A stretch of 64,000 nt of DNA from NCBI RefSeq assembly GCF_018691265.1, contig NW_024881316.1:28331319-28395318 (forward strand), written 5' to 3'. Below are positions 61,431 to 64,000 of the stretch, one piece after another. The translations under genes and the position numbers were made by a program. Below the pieces are notes generated by a model. That model made no database searches. It was given only the letters and a program-made list of their open reading frames with translations, and was not told the origin of the DNA. The DNA comes from Tyto alba (taxonomy: Eukaryota > Chordata > Aves > Strigiformes > Tytonidae). Within the stretch, counting starts at the first letter, position 1; the number at the start of each line of letters is the position of its first letter.

Positions 61431-64000
61431 GCCCATAACACTTGCAGCTCTGCATTAAGACAATGACTATAATCAAATCTCGTACTTTAGGGTTTCACCT
61501 GATCAACTGCAAGGGTTATAAAGAATTTATTTTTCCTTCCACATAAAAACCAGACAGATACTTTGGTGTGGTTTATATGCTGATCTGTCTCTGAAGTAGC
61601 AGAGATTGCCCACATCTACAGAAAACACAAGGGGAGCTGATGCAGGGGTAAGTAGTGACAGGGAAAGTACTTTTTCTTAGCCTGAAATTCACCAAGCAGT
61701 TATATATTAATGTAAGCTCACATGAATTTGAAGCCATCTGGATGCAAAACCACCTCCGACCGACCTGGGAACTCTGTGATTAGGTCAGTGCGGAGCCAGG
61801 TTTGATCCGCCTGCCCAGCGAAGGGCCTGGCATTAGCACCCACTCAGCATTGCACTAACACAGCTGCCTGCCTTTTGGGACAGAGCCATTTCACACTCTG
61901 CTACTGCAGAGCACTGGCCAAGGGTCAAATGAAAAACTGTTGGATCACCATACCCTTAGAGGTCTTGTTAATGAGTCTTGTTAGATTAGCTCAAAGGGAG
62001 GGCTCTTCCCAAGGTGACATAAATGGAAATGTCAATTGAGTTTGTTTTGTGTTTGTTCAGTGTGAGATCCAAATCACCTGTTAATACACTAAGATCATCT
62101 GGACATATCCAATTAACTAATTGCTATTGAAGAAGCATAAGTAACACCTTGACCTTTTCTGTCTCCTGAAAATTAACATGCTTTAGCCTACCTAGAGTTC
62201 TCATGTTTACACACAGGTATCAGGATGGATTTAGTGTTCTGTGTTTTCCAGTATAACTAGATATGTAAGCATCCCTTTTGGTGTTTAATTTAGCTACATC
62301 TGTAACTATGCAATCCACACTATTTTAGCAGAATACTGTCTTGACTTTATTATTAAATGCAAGTAAAGCTGAAGACAAGACAGGACATTCTGCTGCTTTT
62401 ACAATTTTGTGTGAAAAGCGTATGGCTCAACTCTGTCAAATAAAGCATAAAATGAGAAATGGTTCTTCTAGCAATTTCTGTGAGCTGCACAGTGGCATGT
62501 CTATACTGTGAGTCTCCAAATAAAGATCTATGTAAGTCAAGTCCACGTTTTCAGGCTTTCATTCTTCTCAGCTACCTATACTATTCTCCTCCATCCCTTT
62601 GACAGTGAGTTAGATTCAAAGATATTTCTGTCTGTGCTAAATAATGGGACATTTGACGGAGTTGTGCACAGCTACACTTGGAACGTAACATAGGCATATA
62701 ATTCACCTGTCCTGCAATTCAGGACATTTTCCATCCAGAATAAGGATGATTTCTTTTTACCACAATTCTGAAGCATGCATATAAATATAAAACTCTGTTG
62801 TCAGTATCAGTCATTATCATTATGTTAAGACTGTCATATTTCAAAGTAAGAACAGGACACACCATGATAGTACTATCAAGTAACACAAAAAATTAATGTA
62901 AAAACAAAAGCAGACTGAATTTTTAAAAAGGAGAAAAAAAAAAAGATACATCGATACTGCTTGTCTCAATGTCTATCTTGGTGACACATGCATACGTTTG
63001 ACAGCAATTGTGAATATCATATTTACAAGATGGCCCTATTAAACAGTACATTATTCCATGAGTATCCTTAGTCAAACCAAACCAGACTACTCAGAACACG
63101 ACATTGAGTACAAATAGCACTGACAGACTCTGTACCCGGATCTGCTCCACACTGCACACAAGTTTCATGATAATGAACTTCTAATCTTTTTTTCATCATT
63201 TGTTTTACTGAGCTTCTTATATCATACTTAATGGCCACAATGCAGGAATGCTTGGAAAATCTCAAATAAATCTACTGTCTCATAAGTTTTAAATAATACT
63301 CTTTTAAACAAAAACTGAAGGAGGAATATTATACTATGCAATAGACACATTAGGAGTCAATTACACAATGAAGACTAATATTGTTCTAATGATAAATATC
63401 ATCACAAATTTTACCTAAATCCCTTTGGCATACAAAAATTATGCCTTAGTTTTCACAACCTGTTCATCTGAAAGATTATTCAAGAGAATTTTGAGTACAT
63501 GAGGTGTCTGCACATTTGCAGCAGAGATTTACCTTATCTCACAGAGTGCTTATTTATATTCCTCCAGTGTAAACATTTTTACCAGAGTTACATAGAAGTT
63601 TACATGATCACTGAGCATCAAAGTCTCTGCTCCTGTATTTCTGCTAAAAAATTCCCAACTCAAAATGTTTGAATTAAGTAATTATAGTTGTAAGATTCTA
63701 AAATTTTTGAGTGGAATGTTTTTAAAGTTAAATTTAAAGTAGAATCCAGAGACTTAACATAATTGTGTTCTCATCCTTTCTTGATTCTTTACTGAAAATG
63801 ATGTTCTTACTGTTCAAAACCTGTTTCATATACATTTCTAGTAAGAGAACTCAGCCTTGTCTTTCTTGAATCTTAGTTTTCCCTAAACACTACCAGATGA
63901 ATTTTTTTCTTTCTTACAGAATCATGTGCAAGTTTGAATTAACTTAAAATCTTTTAATTAGGATTTGATATTTTGGATTAATACTTCTCTCTCCTTGGTT
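61431..64000. other. Non-coding DNA, no gene seen
   Basis: A GC-richer stretch at 61.74-61.93 kb contains a B-box-like ggtttgatccgcc but no complete tRNA or SINE. The rest is AT-rich, with an A11 run near 62934 and short unsupported frames. Confidence 0.55.

Noticed and set aside
18888..61655. Consensus-like splice donors (AGGTAAGT-type) near 18888, 29409, 42088, 59569 and GGGTAAGT near 61648
   Set aside because: Short strings expected several times by chance in 128 kb of strand. None is linked to an open frame with protein similarity.
61740..61930. B-box-like ggtttgatccgcc in a GC-richer stretch
   Set aside because: The possible A-box is too close to the B-box, and no cloverleaf or SINE body could be built.
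1..64000. CRISPR arrays, operons, prokaryotic or phage genes, or an undescribed gene system
   Set aside because: No regularly spaced repeats, no dense coding, and a composition and repeat content typical of a vertebrate chromosome.

Overview
The window reads as a gene-poor, AT-rich stretch of a vertebrate nuclear chromosome, most likely from a bird. The evidence is its repeat content. There is a solo LTR with the layout of LTRs common in neoavian birds, and a second, decayed copy of the same family. There are several CR1 LINE relics, one of which still has its CR1 3'-UTR and tail, and a thin scatter of ancient MIR and LINE-2 relics shared by amniotes. Younger repeats are sparse, and I saw no Alu, L1 or other mammal-specific repeat. 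The lineage and family assignments rest on recognition from memory, not on a database search.

I found no protein-coding gene I can support. The longest open frames are 100-170 codons. They are isolated, lack recognisable domains, and in several cases lie antisense to or inside repeats (21.1-21.6 kb in an LTR, 39.2-39.5 kb in a LINE relic, 43.4-43.7 kb antisense to CR1). No rRNA gene, intact tRNA gene or CRISPR array was seen. The DNA is therefore intergenic or deep intronic; the sequence alone does not say which.

Layout: 0-7.5 kb is plain AT-rich DNA with a MIR relic (4.75 kb). A reverse-strand LINE relic lies at 7.6 kb and a MIR at 9.9 kb. From 11.2 to 14.3 kb is the densest old-repeat cluster: a GC-richer island, a LINE-2 tail, a probable LTR and a 700-bp ancient CR1. 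The decayed LTR is at 21.1 kb, with MIRs at 27.5 and 32.4 kb. A palindromic tRNA-related repeat is at 34.6 kb, a small CpG-rich patch at 36.0-36.2 kb, a LINE reverse-transcriptase relic at 39.4 kb and a CR1 3' end at 43.2-43.8 kb. The better-preserved solo LTR is at 50.8-51.4 kb. A TTTTG / C23 / TTTTG low-complexity block is at 58.1 kb and an ancient CR1 at 60.9-61.4 kb.

The most notable non-repeat signal is a set of palindromic motifs resembling the RFX-family X-box. Four match one degenerate 14-mer, and they fall into two closely similar pairs about 52 kb and 36 kb apart. They suggest the unique DNA may hold conserved distal regulatory elements. No undescribed genetic system is evident.
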